DNA of 62,474 bases from Acetobacteraceae bacterium (GTDB lineage Bacteria; Pseudomonadota; Alphaproteobacteria; Acetobacterales; Acetobacteraceae): positions 1 through 62,474 of the forward strand of contig DAIDJM010000048.1 in assembly GCA_027451405.1 (NCBI GenBank), written 5' to 3'. A program made the position numbers and the translations under genes. Below, in pieces: positions 8,738 through 17,136 of this stretch. Every line of letters starts with the position of its first letter. Within the stretch, counting starts at the first letter, position 1. Under the pieces are notes generated by a model. The model had not been told where the DNA came from. It saw only the letters and a program-made list of their open reading frames with translations, and searched no databases.

Positions 8738-9750
8738 GCGGGGGCGCGGGCGGGGTGGGCCTGCGGCCGGTGCAGAACCAGCATGGCGCGCGCGCACCCG
8801 ACCAGGGCGGGCGTGGGGTGCACGATCACCGCGGTCGGGATCGAGGTCTGATGGCCGGCCAGTCTCCCCTTGGCTTCGAACCGGGCGCGGAACTGACTGC
8901 CGTCGAGCTCGGTCAGCATGGTGGGCGCGATGCCGCCGGCGATCAGCACGCCTCCCGCCGCCCCGTAGGCCAGGGCCACGTCCCCGGCCACCGTGCCTAG
9001 AATCGCGCAGAACTGCAGCACCGCGCGCTGGGCCAGGTCATCGCCGTCGCGCGCGGCCTGGGAGATTTCCGCGGGCGTGGTCGCGATCGCCCGCGCGCCG
9101 GCCATGGCGGCCAGCGCCTGGTAGAGATTGAGCAAACCCGGGCCCGACAGCACGCGCTCGATCGAGACGCGGCCGAAGCGGCCGGCGATCTGCTTGAGGA
9201 TTTCGATTTCCGTCGGGTCGACGGGTGCGAAACCGGTGTGCCCGTATTCGCCGCCGATCACGGTCTCGCCGGTTTCGCCCGGCAGGAACGCGGCCGCATT
9301 GAAGCCGGTGCCGACGCCGACGACCGCGATCGTGCCCTCGAGCGGGCCGATGGCCGGTCCGCCGACCTGCCGCACATCCTGAGGCTCGAGCAACGGCACG
9401 GCCCAGGCGACCGCCGCCAGATCGTTGATGAGCCGCACGGAAGGCAGGCGCAGCCGCGCAGCAAATCCGCTCTCGCTGCTCGCCCAATGGCTGTTGACGA
9501 AGCGCACCGATCCATTCTCGATCGGACCCGCGCAGGCGAGCACGGCGGCCTGCAGCACCGCGGGCCGGCCGATGCGGGCGAGATAGGCCTCCGCCGCCGC
9601 CTCGATCGATTCATATTGCGCGGCTTCCAGCACGAGCGCGTCGCGGATGGCGGGCCGGCCCTGCGCGACCTCGGCGATCGCGAACCGCGCATGGGTGCCG
9701 CCGATATCAGCAACGAGCCCGACGCCGGCGGGGGAGGCGAGCAGGGTCAT
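8734..9750 (-). CDS. glk: Glucokinase (bacterial Glk family)
   Basis: ATP-dependent phosphorylation of glucose to glucose 6-phosphate in the cytosol. The protein of 338 residues has the ATP-binding motif VADIGGTHARFAI near the N terminus, the sugar-binding block ACAGPIENGSVRFVNSHW, the VGVGTGFNAA loop and GGEYGHTGFAP, which carries the conserved substrate-binding glutamate and histidine. The ATG at 9750 shares one base with the upstream GNAT stop (TGATG), and the stop overlaps the methyltransferase start, so three genes are translationally linked. Confidence 0.93.
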   Translation of the reverse strand: MTLLASPAGVGLVADIGGTHARFAIAEVAQGRPAIRDALVLEAAQYESIEAAAEAYLARIGRPAVLQAAVLACAGPIENGSVRFVNSHWASSESGFAARLRLPSVRLINDLAAVAWAVPLLEPQDVRQVGGPAIGPLEGTIAVVGVGTGFNAAAFLPGETGETVIGGEYGHTGFAPVDPTEIEILKQIAGRFGRVSIERVLSGPGLLNLYQALAAMAGARAIATTPAEISQAARDGDDLAQRAVLQFCAILGTVAGDVALAYGAAGGVLIAGGIAPTMLTELDGSQFRARFEAKGRLAGHQTSIPTAVIVHPTPALVGCARAMLVLHRPQAHPARAPA

Positions 9751-10337
9751 CAGAAGGCGCTCGCGACGCCGAACGCGGACATCTGACCCATGATCTGGGC
9801 GATATCGTGCGCGAGCACGACTATGTCGTGGCGGCGGCCGGCGCGGTCCTGCACCTGGCCCCGCAGCAGACCCTCGGTGGTGAAGCCAAGGCTTTCGAAC
9901 ACCGCGATCGCCGATTCCTGGTCCGCCGTCATGTGTGCCACGATTTTCTCCACGCCGCTTTGGAGCATGATGGCGAAGCCGGTCTCGATCATCGCGCGCC
10001 CGAGCCCGCGCCCGCGCATGGCTGCCGCCGTGACGACGCGCAGCTCGCCCACATGAGGGGACCAGGAGAGCGGATCCCGCACGATCGCCGCGGTGCCAAC
10101 CACCTCCGCCTGCCGCAGCGCGAGCAGTGTGGTCAAGGTGCCGCGCTCGGCCTCGCGCATCCAGGCGGCGAGCACTTTCGGCTCGGCGATATTGCGCGGC
10201 AGGAACAGAAGATCGTGCTCGGGCAGGGCTTGCGCGAAGGCCAGCACGGCGGCCTCGTCGCGCGGCGTCATCAGCCGCAACTCGACCGCGACGTCGCCGC
10301 ACGGCACTTGCCGCGGCAAGGCTTCGAGTTCGGTCAT
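9750..10337 (-). CDS. GNAT family N-acetyltransferase
   Basis: A 195-residue acetyltransferase. The acetyl-CoA pyrophosphate-binding loop is visible as RGRGLGRAMIETGF about two thirds along, preceded by the beta4 strand VGELRVVTAAAM and followed by the conserved SAIAVFESLGFTTEG. The acceptor is unknown. It is the first gene of the glk run and faces the alpha/beta hydrolase across a divergent promoter region of 174 bases (10338-10511). The ATG at 10337 starts a product of typical GNAT length. Confidence 0.85.
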   Translation of the reverse strand: MTELEALPRQVPCGDVAVELRLMTPRDEAAVLAFAQALPEHDLLFLPRNIAEPKVLAAWMREAERGTLTTLLALRQAEVVGTAAIVRDPLSWSPHVGELRVVTAAAMRGRGLGRAMIETGFAIMLQSGVEKIVAHMTADQESAIAVFESLGFTTEGLLRGQVQDRAGRRHDIVVLAHDIAQIMGQMSAFGVASAF

Positions 10338-10511
10338 CGGGCGCCTCCGCAACTCGGGCGGCGCTGTCGCTTTGTGCATCGCAGCACACGCGCGCGCGCC
10401 CGCGCTTCGCCGCACGTTGATGCCAGAAGCGGCGGCGCGCCGGAAGAACCCTTGCGGACCGCAGCGCTTGGGCGAAACATTCGCGGCGCCGCGGCGCGGC
10501 CGGAGTAAGCC

Positions 10512-11282
10512 ATGTCCCGCTCTTCCTCGTCCGGCGCGAAACCCCCGAGCAAATGGCTGCTGCTGGCCGAAGGACGGGCGCTCGCGGAGCATGTGGTGGG
10601 TCTCGCCACCTTGCCGCTCCTCGCCATGGCGCCGCGCGGCGACGGTCATACGGTGCTGGTGCTGCCCGGCTTTCTCACGTCCGACCTCTCGACGGAATTT
10701 CTGCGGGGCTATCTGCGCGGTTTGGGGTATCGCGCGGTGGGCTGGGAAATGGGCCGCAATCTCGGCGGGCTCTACCGCATGCGCGAGCGGCTGCGCGCGA
10801 AGCTCGCGGAACTCACGCGCGCCGGCGGGCGCGTCTCGCTCGTCGGATGGAGCCTGGGCGGCGTCTATGCGCGCGATCTGGCGCTCGCGATGCCCGATCG
10901 GGTGCGCGGCGTGATCACGCTCGGCAGCCCGTTCTCGCACGATCTGCGCGCGAACAATGTGGGCCGGATCTACGACACCGTCTCGGGCGAGCGGATCGAG
11001 GATGCGCGGGCGGACGATCTCGCGGCGCTCTCGGGCGACATGCCGGTGCCAACCAGCTCGATCTGGTCGCGCACCGACGGCATCGTCAGCTGGCGCACCA
11101 GCCTGGTGCAGCCGAAGCGCGACGCGGAAAATATCGAGATCGTGGGCGCGAGCCATCTCGGGCTCGGCGCGCATCCGGCCTCGCTCTGGGCGATCGCGGA
11201 CCGGCTCGCGCAGCGGGACGGGCAGTTCCGTCCGTTCGCCCGCCGGGGACCGTTCCGGGTGGCTTACGGGGAAGCGGCGTGA
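10512..11282 (+). CDS. Alpha/beta hydrolase family protein
   Basis: A 256-residue predicted serine hydrolase. The nucleophile elbow is GWSLGG, with serine in the standard G-x-S-x-G context, after the oxyanion segment VLVLPGFLTSD. The catalytic histidine is probably in the late block VGASHLGLG, and the acid probably in SRTDGIVSW. The short N terminus has no clear signal peptide, though LALATLPLLA-like hydrophobic residues near 25-40 could associate with membrane. The substrate is unknown; relatives are annotated as lipase- or esterase-like. It stands alone on the plus strand. Confidence 0.82.
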   Translation: MSRSSSSGAKPPSKWLLLAEGRALAEHVVGLATLPLLAMAPRGDGHTVLVLPGFLTSDLSTEFLRGYLRGLGYRAVGWEMGRNLGGLYRMRERLRAKLAELTRAGGRVSLVGWSLGGVYARDLALAMPDRVRGVITLGSPFSHDLRANNVGRIYDTVSGERIEDARADDLAALSGDMPVPTSSIWSRTDGIVSWRTSLVQPKRDAENIEIVGASHLGLGAHPASLWAIADRLAQRDGQFRPFARRGPFRVAYGEAA

Positions 11283-11348
11283 GCTCGGTTGAGGCATCAG
11301 TCCGGCGGGCCGGGCTCTGACCTGCGCCGGCCGGCGGCACGCTTTGCC

Positions 11349-11543
11349 CTAAAGCCCCTGCCCACCGCCGGGCCGGAGGATGCCGGGGTCGTCCATCCGT
11401 TCGCTCTCCTCGAGCAGCCAGGCCTGCGCTTCCTCTTCGCTGGGGAAGGTCCCGAGAACCTCCTCGAGGCGCCCGCCGCCCATGGCGACGACGTCCCACG
11501 TGCCGTTGTCTCGCGCGATGACCTCGAGGAAGCGTTCGCTCAT
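11349..11543 (-). CDS. Small conserved-looking cytosolic protein, function unknown
   Basis: An ATG at 11543 with a purine-rich leader starts 64 residues: MSERFLEVIARDNGTWDVV, then GTFPSEEEAQAWLLEESERM. The alternating pattern (beta strands, then an acidic helix) suggests a compact beta-beta-alpha fold rather than chance coding. There are no cysteines, membrane segments or known motifs. It lies 134 bases downstream of ftsE on the same strand, where ftsX is normally found, but is far too short and hydrophilic to be FtsX. Confidence 0.6.
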   Translation of the reverse strand: MSERFLEVIARDNGTWDVVAMGGGRLEEVLGTFPSEEEAQAWLLEESERMDDPGILRPGGGQGL

Positions 11544-11581
11544 GGGGAGGGTCTTTCGGTGAGGAGAGAGAAGGATTCTTC

Positions 11582-11595
11582 TTTTTCCGGAAAAA
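11582..11595. other. Perfect AT-rich dyad in the ftsE/small-gene spacer
   Basis: TTTTTCCGGAAAAA is a perfect 14-base palindrome in an otherwise GC-rich spacer, about 39 bases ahead of the 64-residue gene. With no loop it is more like a protein-binding dyad than a hairpin terminator, and no T-run follows on the minus strand. Chance is possible. Confidence 0.3.
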
Positions 11596-11677
11596 AGGAA
11601 GGCAAAGCACGGTCTCGGGTCGGGTAGGGGCGGAACCAGCCTCGGTGCCGTATGGGCAAGGTTGCTGGGTTTCTTGT

Positions 11678-12337
11678 TCAAAAAAGTCCGGCCCTTCCCG
11701 CCTCCAGTCGGAGCACATCCCCCGGACGCTGTTTCAGCAGCCCGGTATTATGGGTCGCCACCAGCACGGTCGTGCCCAGCCGGTTCAGCTCGGCGAGGAG
11801 CTGCATCAGGCGTTCGGCCTGGGCCTCGTCCAGGTTGCCCGTGGGTTCGTCGGCGAGCAGCAGCGCGGGCCGCGCGATCACCGCGCGGGCGATGGCCACC
11901 CGCTGCTGTTCGCCTCCCGACAGGCGCGCGGGCGGCGCGTCGGCGCGGGAAGCGAGCCCGACCCAATCGAGCATCTCCCGCACGTCGGCCCGGATCTGGC
12001 CTTCCGGCCGGCCGGCGAGGCGGAGCGGGAGGGCGACGTTGTCGAAGGCGGAGAGATGGGGCAGGAGGCGGAAATCCTGGAAGACGTTGCCGATGCGGCG
12101 GCGCAACCGGGTGCGTTCGCGGCGGGTGGCGCCTTCGAGATCGGTGCCGAGCAGCACGAGCCGTCCCTCGGTCGGGCGCGCGGCGAGGGCGAGGAGGCGC
12201 AGAAGGCTGGTCTTGCCGGCGCCGGAGGGTCCGAGCAGCCAGCGGAACCCGCCTGCCTCGACGGAAAACGTCAGGCCGTCGAGCACGGGATCGCTTGCGC
12301 CCGGGTAACGAAGCGTGAGGTTTTCGGCGGCGATCAT
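11678..12337 (-). CDS. ftsE: FtsE-type ATPase
   Basis: ATP-binding protein of 219 residues, of the size and type that pairs with FtsX to control septal peptidoglycan hydrolases. Walker A is [10 protein letters not shown] (residues 35-44), then Q-loop [17 protein letters not shown], signature [14 protein letters not shown] and Walker [13 protein letters not shown], followed by VLVATHN. The wording [18 protein letters not shown] is typical of FtsE rather than LolD. No ftsX follows, which is unusual. The gene diverges from the zinc-ribbon gene across 147 bases. Another ABC ATPase of the MacB/LolD group is the main alternative. Confidence 0.87.
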   Translation of the reverse strand: MIAAENLTLRYPGASDPVLDGLTFSVEAGGFRWLLGPSGAGKTSLLRLLALAARPTEGRLVLLGTDLEGATRRERTRLRRRIGNVFQDFRLLPHLSAFDNVALPLRLAGRPEGQIRADVREMLDWVGLASRADAPPARLSGGEQQRVAIARAVIARPALLLADEPTGNLDEAQAERLMQLLAELNRLGTTVLVATHNTGLLKQRPGDVLRLEAGRAGLF

Positions 12338-12484
12338 GCGAGGCCGAGTTTAGAGCATGGCGGGCGCGGGCTCGACCGGGCAGCGGGGAACGCGCGGACC
12401 GCCCCCTCGTTTGGCTGCGGACCCCGCGCACGGGCGATCGAGCGTAGAGCCATATCGAGCGTCGAGAAATGAAGAGATGAAGCG

Positions 12485-12889
12485 ATGAAGATCGTCTGCC
12501 CGGAATGCGGCGCTGCCTACGAAGTTTCCGAAGCCGTGGCGCGGCCGGGCCGGCCGGTGCGGTGCGCGAAGTGCGGCGAGGTCTGGACGCCGCTGCCGGC
12601 GCGTGGCGATCCGGTGGCGGCGGATTGGTCCAGCTTCGAGGCCGAGGCCGCGACTATGCCGGAGCCGCCGGCGCGCGAAGGGCTGGCAGCCCCGCTGTCG
12701 CGGCCGGTGCACGAACGGCCCGGGGTGATCGCCGCCGCCTGGGTGGCCAGTGTTCTGGTGCTGGTGCTTGGCGCCTGGCTCGCGATCGCCGGGCGGCAGC
12801 AGGTGATGCATGCCTGGCCGCCCAGCGCGCGGCTCTATGCCGCGCTTGGCTTGGAGCCGGGGGCGATGAGGGTTGGCACGGCGCGCTGA
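12485..12889 (+). CDS. MJ0042-type zinc-ribbon membrane protein
   Basis: The first 36 residues are an MJ0042-type zinc ribbon with two CxxC knuckles: CPECGAAYEV and CAKCGEVW. A polar linker follows, then one membrane span near residues 80-102 (VIAAAWVASVLVLVLGAWLAIA) and a short tail. At 134 residues this matches alphaproteobacterial proteins often encoded beside ftsE/ftsX; their function is unknown. The ATG at 12485 has a weak AGAGATGA leader. The 3' end overlaps the convergent small membrane gene by about 55 bases, so one of the two ends may differ from what is given. Confidence 0.8.
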   Translation: MKIVCPECGAAYEVSEAVARPGRPVRCAKCGEVWTPLPARGDPVAADWSSFEAEAATMPEPPAREGLAAPLSRPVHERPGVIAAAWVASVLVLVLGAWLAIAGRQQVMHAWPPSARLYAALGLEPGAMRVGTAR

Positions 12890-13092
12890 AGCCGCTGCGT
12901 CGCGCGCTGGGCGATGAGCCCGAGATAGAGCAGGGGCGGCAGGCCGTAGGCCGCAGCCATGGCCGGAAGGCCGAAATCGGCGCCGCCGAGCACGAGCGCG
13001 GTCAGCAGCGCGTAGTAGAGGAACGCCCCGACGAAGCGGGACCAGCCCGGATCGAGAAAGCGTCCGACGCGGTGGATGAGCAAGAGCGGCAT
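12835..13092 (-). CDS. Small two-helix membrane protein, function unknown
   Basis: Eighty-five residues with two hydrophobic segments: FVGAFLYYALLTALVLGGA near residues 20-38 and LPAMAAAYGLPPLLYLGLIA near 42-61. A basic tail follows. The pattern is that of a small inner-membrane protein and no family is recognised. The GGGAG in front of the ATG sits almost directly on it, so the start is uncertain. It overlaps the end of the zinc-ribbon gene on the other strand, which lowers confidence. Confidence 0.5.
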   Translation of the reverse strand: MPLLLIHRVGRFLDPGWSRFVGAFLYYALLTALVLGGADFGLPAMAAAYGLPPLLYLGLIAQRATQRLQRAVPTLIAPGSKPSAA

Positions 13093-13257
13093 CTCCCTTT
13101 CGACGGCTCGAAGTGGGAGGTAACCGCCGGGATCATAAGCCGCGTTACGAGTGGGCAGGCCTGTCGGGAGCGCATGGCCGAAAACGGGGCGGCAAGCCGC
13201 CGCGGCCGTTCGGCCCCGTCGGATCCGGGGCCGCCGTCGGCACGCATCGACCCCGCT

Positions 13258-14064
13258 TCAGCGGGGCGGATAAGCCGGTTGCGGCACCGGCATGCCGGCC
13301 GGTCCCGGCGGATAGCCGGAGGGCGGCGGCGGGTAGCCCGGGGAGAGTGGCGGATAGCCGGAGGGCGGGGGTGCGTAACCCGAGGGCGGGGCCGGGCTCG
13401 GACTGGACGGCGGCTGCGGGTAGGCGGGCGGCGTGTAACCGGATGGCGGCCGGCCGTAGTAGGGCGAGACGCCGGAGAAGCCGGCGGGCGGCGGGGCCGC
13501 CGGCCGCATCGCCTCGTGAATCGCCGCTTCGGCGCCGCCGATATCGTTCCGGGCCAGCGCGTGGAGCGCCTGGCTCACCGCCAGCACGCGCGGGTTCTGA
13601 TCCGGCCGGTCGCCGGTGCCGACCGGCGTGCTGCGATCGAGCAGCCTGGTCTCCGCCATCTCGAGGGATTGCTGGGCCTCGCCGGTGCGGTTCTGTTCAA
13701 GGGCTTGCAGGGCCGCCTGCAGATAGCCCTCCGGGCCGGCACCGGGGCCGATATCGGGGCTCGCGAAGTGCGGGGCGATCGGCGAGACCGTGTTGCTCTC
13801 GTTGATGTTGCTCGCGTGCGCCGAGGCGGGGCCGCTTTCGCCGGTGCCGGGCTCGTGCGCATAGGGCCAGTCGGGCGTGGGGATGGTGTGGCCGGGCGGT
13901 GGCAAGGGCTGACTGGGCGGCGGCGGCGGGGCCTCGCTGCCGGGCGGCTCCACGCCGGTGGGCGGACCCGCCTGCGCCCATTGGCCATCGGTGGCCCCCG
14001 CCCAGGAAGGCGCGGCCAGGGCGAGGCCCAGGCAGGCAGCCGTCAGGACATAAGCGCTACGCAT
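13258..14064 (-). CDS. Proline-rich exported protein, function unknown
   Basis: The start at 14064 has a strong GGAGGAGG ribosome site. A clear signal peptide (residues 1-22, cleavage after PSWA) is followed by a Pro-rich region, a central helical domain (about residues 110-195) with QAALQALEQNRTGEAQQSLE, which resembles a TPR-like helical pair, and a C-terminal tail of PPSGYP/PPPSGY repeats. The protein has 268 residues and probably lies in the periplasm or envelope. No catalytic motif is seen. It diverges from rpe across a 230-base spacer. Confidence 0.75.
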   Translation of the reverse strand: MRSAYVLTAACLGLALAAPSWAGATDGQWAQAGPPTGVEPPGSEAPPPPPSQPLPPPGHTIPTPDWPYAHEPGTGESGPASAHASNINESNTVSPIAPHFASPDIGPGAGPEGYLQAALQALEQNRTGEAQQSLEMAETRLLDRSTPVGTGDRPDQNPRVLAVSQALHALARNDIGGAEAAIHEAMRPAAPPPAGFSGVSPYYGRPPSGYTPPAYPQPPSSPSPAPPSGYAPPPSGYPPLSPGYPPPPSGYPPGPAGMPVPQPAYPPR

Positions 14065-14294
14065 GGATGACCTCCTCCATCGGATACGACCGGGCCGGAG
14101 CGCCGCTCGAGGGCCGGAGGCTTCCGGCGAGGAAACGGCACCCGGCGCTTCGGGTTTGCGGGCAAGACGCGGAACCATCCTAGGCCACCGCACCGGGACG
14201 CGTCAGTTGCGCGTGCGTGTCCGCTGGACAAGCCCTGCCTTTCTGCCGTTGTAGAGATGCCGCCGGCGGCGGTTGGTCCGCCAGGAGAAAAACC

Positions 14295-15032
14295 ATGTCC
14301 AAGCCGACCCGCGCTGCCGCCTTCCCCGCCGCCCCCCGCATCGCGCCCTCGATCCTTTCGGCCGACTTCGCCCGCCTCGGCGAAGAGGTGCGGCGGGTGA
14401 TCGAATCCGGCGCGGACGTGATCCATTTCGACGTGATGGACAATCACTACGTCCCGAACCTCACGATCGGGCCGGCGGTGTGCAAGGCGATCCGGCCGCA
14501 TACGACCGCGCCGATCGACGTGCATCTGATGGTCAAGCCGGTCGATGCGATCATCCCGATGTTCGCGGAGGCCGGCGCGGACATCATCAGCATCCATCCC
14601 GAGGCGACGGAGCATGTGGACCGCAGCCTCACGCTGATCCGCGAATGCGGCTGCCGGGCCGGGCTCGTGTTCAATCCGGCGACCTCGCTCTCCTGGCTCG
14701 ATCATGTGATGGAGCGGCTCGATCTCATCCTGCTGATGTCGGTGAATCCGGGCTTCGGCGGCCAGGCCTTCATCCCGCAGGTGCTGCCCAAGGCGCGCGA
14801 GGCGCGGGCGCGGATCGATGCGTGGGTCGCGAAAGGCGGCCAGCCGATCTGGCTCGAGATCGATGGCGGCGTGAAGGCGGACAATATCGCGCAGGTGGCG
14901 GAGGCCGGCATCGACACGTTCGTCGCGGGGTCGGCGGTGTTCGGTGCGCCCGATCCGGACGGGTACTATCGTGGGATCATCGGGCGGATGCGCGCGGCGC
15001 TCGAGAGCGTGGGCGCGCGGCGCGCGGCGTGA
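14295..15032 (+). CDS. rpe: Ribulose-phosphate 3-epimerase
   Basis: Interconverts ribulose 5-phosphate and xylulose 5-phosphate (pentose phosphate and Calvin pathways). A TIM barrel of 245 residues with the expected motifs: [15 protein letters not shown], the metal/catalytic pair in [25 protein letters not shown], the VNPGFGGQ loop and [10 protein letters not shown]. The ATG at 14295 has AGGAG ten bases upstream. It lies 113 bases ahead of cbbF in the same direction, which fits recycling of pentose phosphates, although the spacer could hold a separate promoter. Confidence 0.96.
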   Translation: MSKPTRAAAFPAAPRIAPSILSADFARLGEEVRRVIESGADVIHFDVMDNHYVPNLTIGPAVCKAIRPHTTAPIDVHLMVKPVDAIIPMFAEAGADIISIHPEATEHVDRSLTLIRECGCRAGLVFNPATSLSWLDHVMERLDLILLMSVNPGFGGQAFIPQVLPKAREARARIDAWVAKGGQPIWLEIDGGVKADNIAQVAEAGIDTFVAGSAVFGAPDPDGYYRGIIGRMRAALESVGARRAA

Positions 15033-15046
15033 AGCGCAAACGGGCG

Positions 15047-15081
15047 ATAATTGCCGCTGGCGGACCGCGCGCGGCAATGAT
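15047..15081. promoter_or_regulatory. Inverted repeat ahead of cbbF, possible LysR-type (CbbR) operator
   Basis: In the rpe-cbbF spacer, ATAATTGCCGC (15047-15057) is mirrored by GCGGCAATGAT (15071-15081). The 11-base arms have one mismatch and are 13 bases apart. Long interrupted dyads in front of cbb operons are commonly CbbR sites. No cbbR gene lies in the window, so the link is inference; an RNA hairpin is the alternative. Confidence 0.4.
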
Positions 15082-15145
15082 AGGTCGCGGTGCCGCCGAC
15101 CAGGGAAACAGCCAGGGGGAAACGAGCGGACCCCGGGAGAGTGGG

Positions 15146-16228
15146 ATGCCGTTCCGCCGCACGACCTTCAGCAAGTTCGTCATCGAGGATATGCGCCGGA
15201 AGGGCAGCTTGCACGATCCCGAGCTTGCGGCCCTGCTCAACGACATACAGCGCGCGGCGAAGCTGATTCGGGCTGCGGTCGCGCGTAACCTGCTCGACGC
15301 GCCGGGCGCGCTGGTCACCACCGACCGCGTGGTGGAAGGCGAACCGCCGACGCCGCCGCGCGAGATCGCGCAGCAGATTCTGTTGTCCGCCTGCGAGTGG
15401 GGCGGTCAGGTCTGCGGGATCCTGTCGTCGGATATGGCGAAGCCGTACGAGATTCCGGCGGAATATCCGCGCGGACGCTACCTGCTGGTGATCGACCCGC
15501 TCGATGGCGCGGCCAATCTCGATCTCGGCCTGTCCGTCGGCTCGATTTTTTCGATTTTGCGGGCGCCCGAGGGGGTCACGGATCCGAAGCCGGAGCATTT
15601 CCTGCAGCCCGGCCGGGCGCAGGTCGCGGCGGGCTACATGCTCTACGGCTCGACCTCGATGATCGTGATCACGCTCGGCGCCGGCGTGCATGGTTTCACG
15701 CTCGACCGCGAGGCCGGTGCCTTCACGCTGACCCATCCGAATTTGCGGATGCCCGAGGCGACGCCGACCTTTGCGATCGACACGGCGCGCGCGCCCTATT
15801 GGGAGCTGCCGGTGCGGCGTTTCGTCGAGGAGTGCCAGAAGGGGGCCGAGGGTCCGCGGGGCCAGAACTTCCAGTCGCGCTGGATCGACAGTTTCGTGGC
15901 CGAGGTCCATCGGCTTCTGTTCCGCGGCGGCGTGTTCCTGATGCCGCGCGACACCACGCCCGAGCGCAAATCGGGTGAGCTGCACCGGCTTTATCAGGCC
16001 AATCCGGTTGCCATGCTGATCGAGCAGGCGGGCGGGGCGGCATCCACCGGGCGCGAGAGCGTCCTCGACGTGAAGCCCGGCGCGATCCACGAGAAGACGC
16101 CGCTCATTCTCGGCGCCAAGACCGAGATCGCGCGCATCGAGGCCTATCACCACGCGCACGATCGCGGCGAGCCGCTCGAGTTCGACGCGCCTTTGTTCAA
16201 ACAGCGCACCATCTTCCGCACGGCCTGA
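15146..16228 (+). CDS. cbbF: CbbF-like class I fructose-1,6-bisphosphatase with altered active site
   Basis: The fold and family are clear over 360 residues: FSKFVIEDMRR, PAEYPRGRYLLVIDPLDG, VGSIFSILRAP, YGSTSMIV and QANPVAMLIEQAGG. Several residues normally essential in class I enzymes differ. The metal-ligand block S-E-E is S94-S95-D96, the DPLDGSSN loop is DPLDGAAN (117-124), the KKLD motif reads PPRE, and the sugar-binding Asn, Tyr and Lys (pig 212, 264, 274) align with Asp212, Met266 and Glu278. Asp117, Asp120 and Glu293 remain. It may be weakly active, altered in substrate, or regulatory. It is the first gene of the cbbFPTA run, and the stop is 6 bases before cbbP. Confidence 0.85.
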   Translation: MPFRRTTFSKFVIEDMRRKGSLHDPELAALLNDIQRAAKLIRAAVARNLLDAPGALVTTDRVVEGEPPTPPREIAQQILLSACEWGGQVCGILSSDMAKPYEIPAEYPRGRYLLVIDPLDGAANLDLGLSVGSIFSILRAPEGVTDPKPEHFLQPGRAQVAAGYMLYGSTSMIVITLGAGVHGFTLDREAGAFTLTHPNLRMPEATPTFAIDTARAPYWELPVRRFVEECQKGAEGPRGQNFQSRWIDSFVAEVHRLLFRGGVFLMPRDTTPERKSGELHRLYQANPVAMLIEQAGGAASTGRESVLDVKPGAIHEKTPLILGAKTEIARIEAYHHAHDRGEPLEFDAPLFKQRTIFRTA

Positions 16229-16234
16229 GAGAGC

Positions 16235-17110
16235 ATGTCCGCCAAACACCCCATCGTTGCGATCACCGGTTCCTCCGGAGCCGGAACCACCACCGTCATG
16301 TGGACCTTCCAGCAGATCTTCCGCCGCGAGGGCGTGAAGGCTGCGTTCGTCGAGGGCGATGCGTTCCATCGCTACGACCGCGCGGAGATGCGCAAACTGC
16401 TCGCCGAGCATGCGGCGAAGGGAAACAACCACTTCTCTCATTTCGGCCCCGAGAGCAATTTGTTCGAGGAGCTGGAAGCGCTGTTCAAGAGCTACGGGGC
16501 TACCGGCACCGGGCGGACGCGCAAATATCTGCACAATGCGGAAGAGGCGGAGCCTTATGGGTTGCCGCCGGGCACCTTCACGCCCTGGGTGGATGTCGAG
16601 GGTGGCACCGACCTTCTATTCTATGAGGGGCTGCATGGCGGCGTGAAGACCGAGAAGGTGGACGTCGCGAGCCATGTCGATCTGCTGATCGGTGTCGTGC
16701 CGATCATCAATCTGGAGTGGATCCAGAAGCTGCATCGCGACAAGCGCTCGCGTGGTCACAGCCACGAAGCGGTGGTGGACACCATCCTGCGGCGCATGCC
16801 GGACTACGTGAACTATATCTGCCCGCAATTCTCGGAAACGCACGTGAACTTCCAGCGCGTGCCGACGGTGGACACGTCCAACCCGTTCATCGCGCGCGAC
16901 ATTCCGAGCCCGGACGAGAGCATGCTGGTGATCCGGTTCCGCAACCCCAAGGGGATCGACTTTCCCTATCTGACCTCGATGCTGCAGGGCAGCTTCATGT
17001 CGCGCGCGAACACCATCGTTTGCTCGGGCGGCAAAATGGCGCTGGCGATGCAGTTGATTTTCACGCCAATGATCTGGCAGATCATGGATCGCAAAAAACG
17101 CGCCTTCTGA
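16235..17110 (+). CDS. cbbP: Phosphoribulokinase
   Basis: Converts ribulose 5-phosphate to ribulose 1,5-bisphosphate with ATP, the Calvin-cycle-specific step. The 291-residue length and motifs are those of the proteobacterial type I enzyme: P-loop [10 protein letters not shown] (residues 12-21), [21 protein letters not shown] and the basic helix [20 protein letters not shown]. All look intact, in contrast with the upstream CbbF. The ATG at 16235 lies 6 bases after the cbbF stop. Its only known use is to feed RuBisCO, which must be encoded elsewhere if the pathway works. Confidence 0.96.
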   Translation: MSAKHPIVAITGSSGAGTTTVMWTFQQIFRREGVKAAFVEGDAFHRYDRAEMRKLLAEHAAKGNNHFSHFGPESNLFEELEALFKSYGATGTGRTRKYLHNAEEAEPYGLPPGTFTPWVDVEGGTDLLFYEGLHGGVKTEKVDVASHVDLLIGVVPIINLEWIQKLHRDKRSRGHSHEAVVDTILRRMPDYVNYICPQFSETHVNFQRVPTVDTSNPFIARDIPSPDESMLVIRFRNPKGIDFPYLTSMLQGSFMSRANTIVCSGGKMALAMQLIFTPMIWQIMDRKKRAF

Positions 17111-17136
17111 CGCCGAGGCGCCAGGAGAGAGCCGCC

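Noticed and set aside
12349-12360. TTTAGAGCATGG ahead of ftsE, identical over 12 bases to the left border of the IS630-type element.
   Set aside because: The match stops after 12 bases and there is no palindrome or transposase remnant, so it may be chance or an eroded footprint; not enough to call an element.
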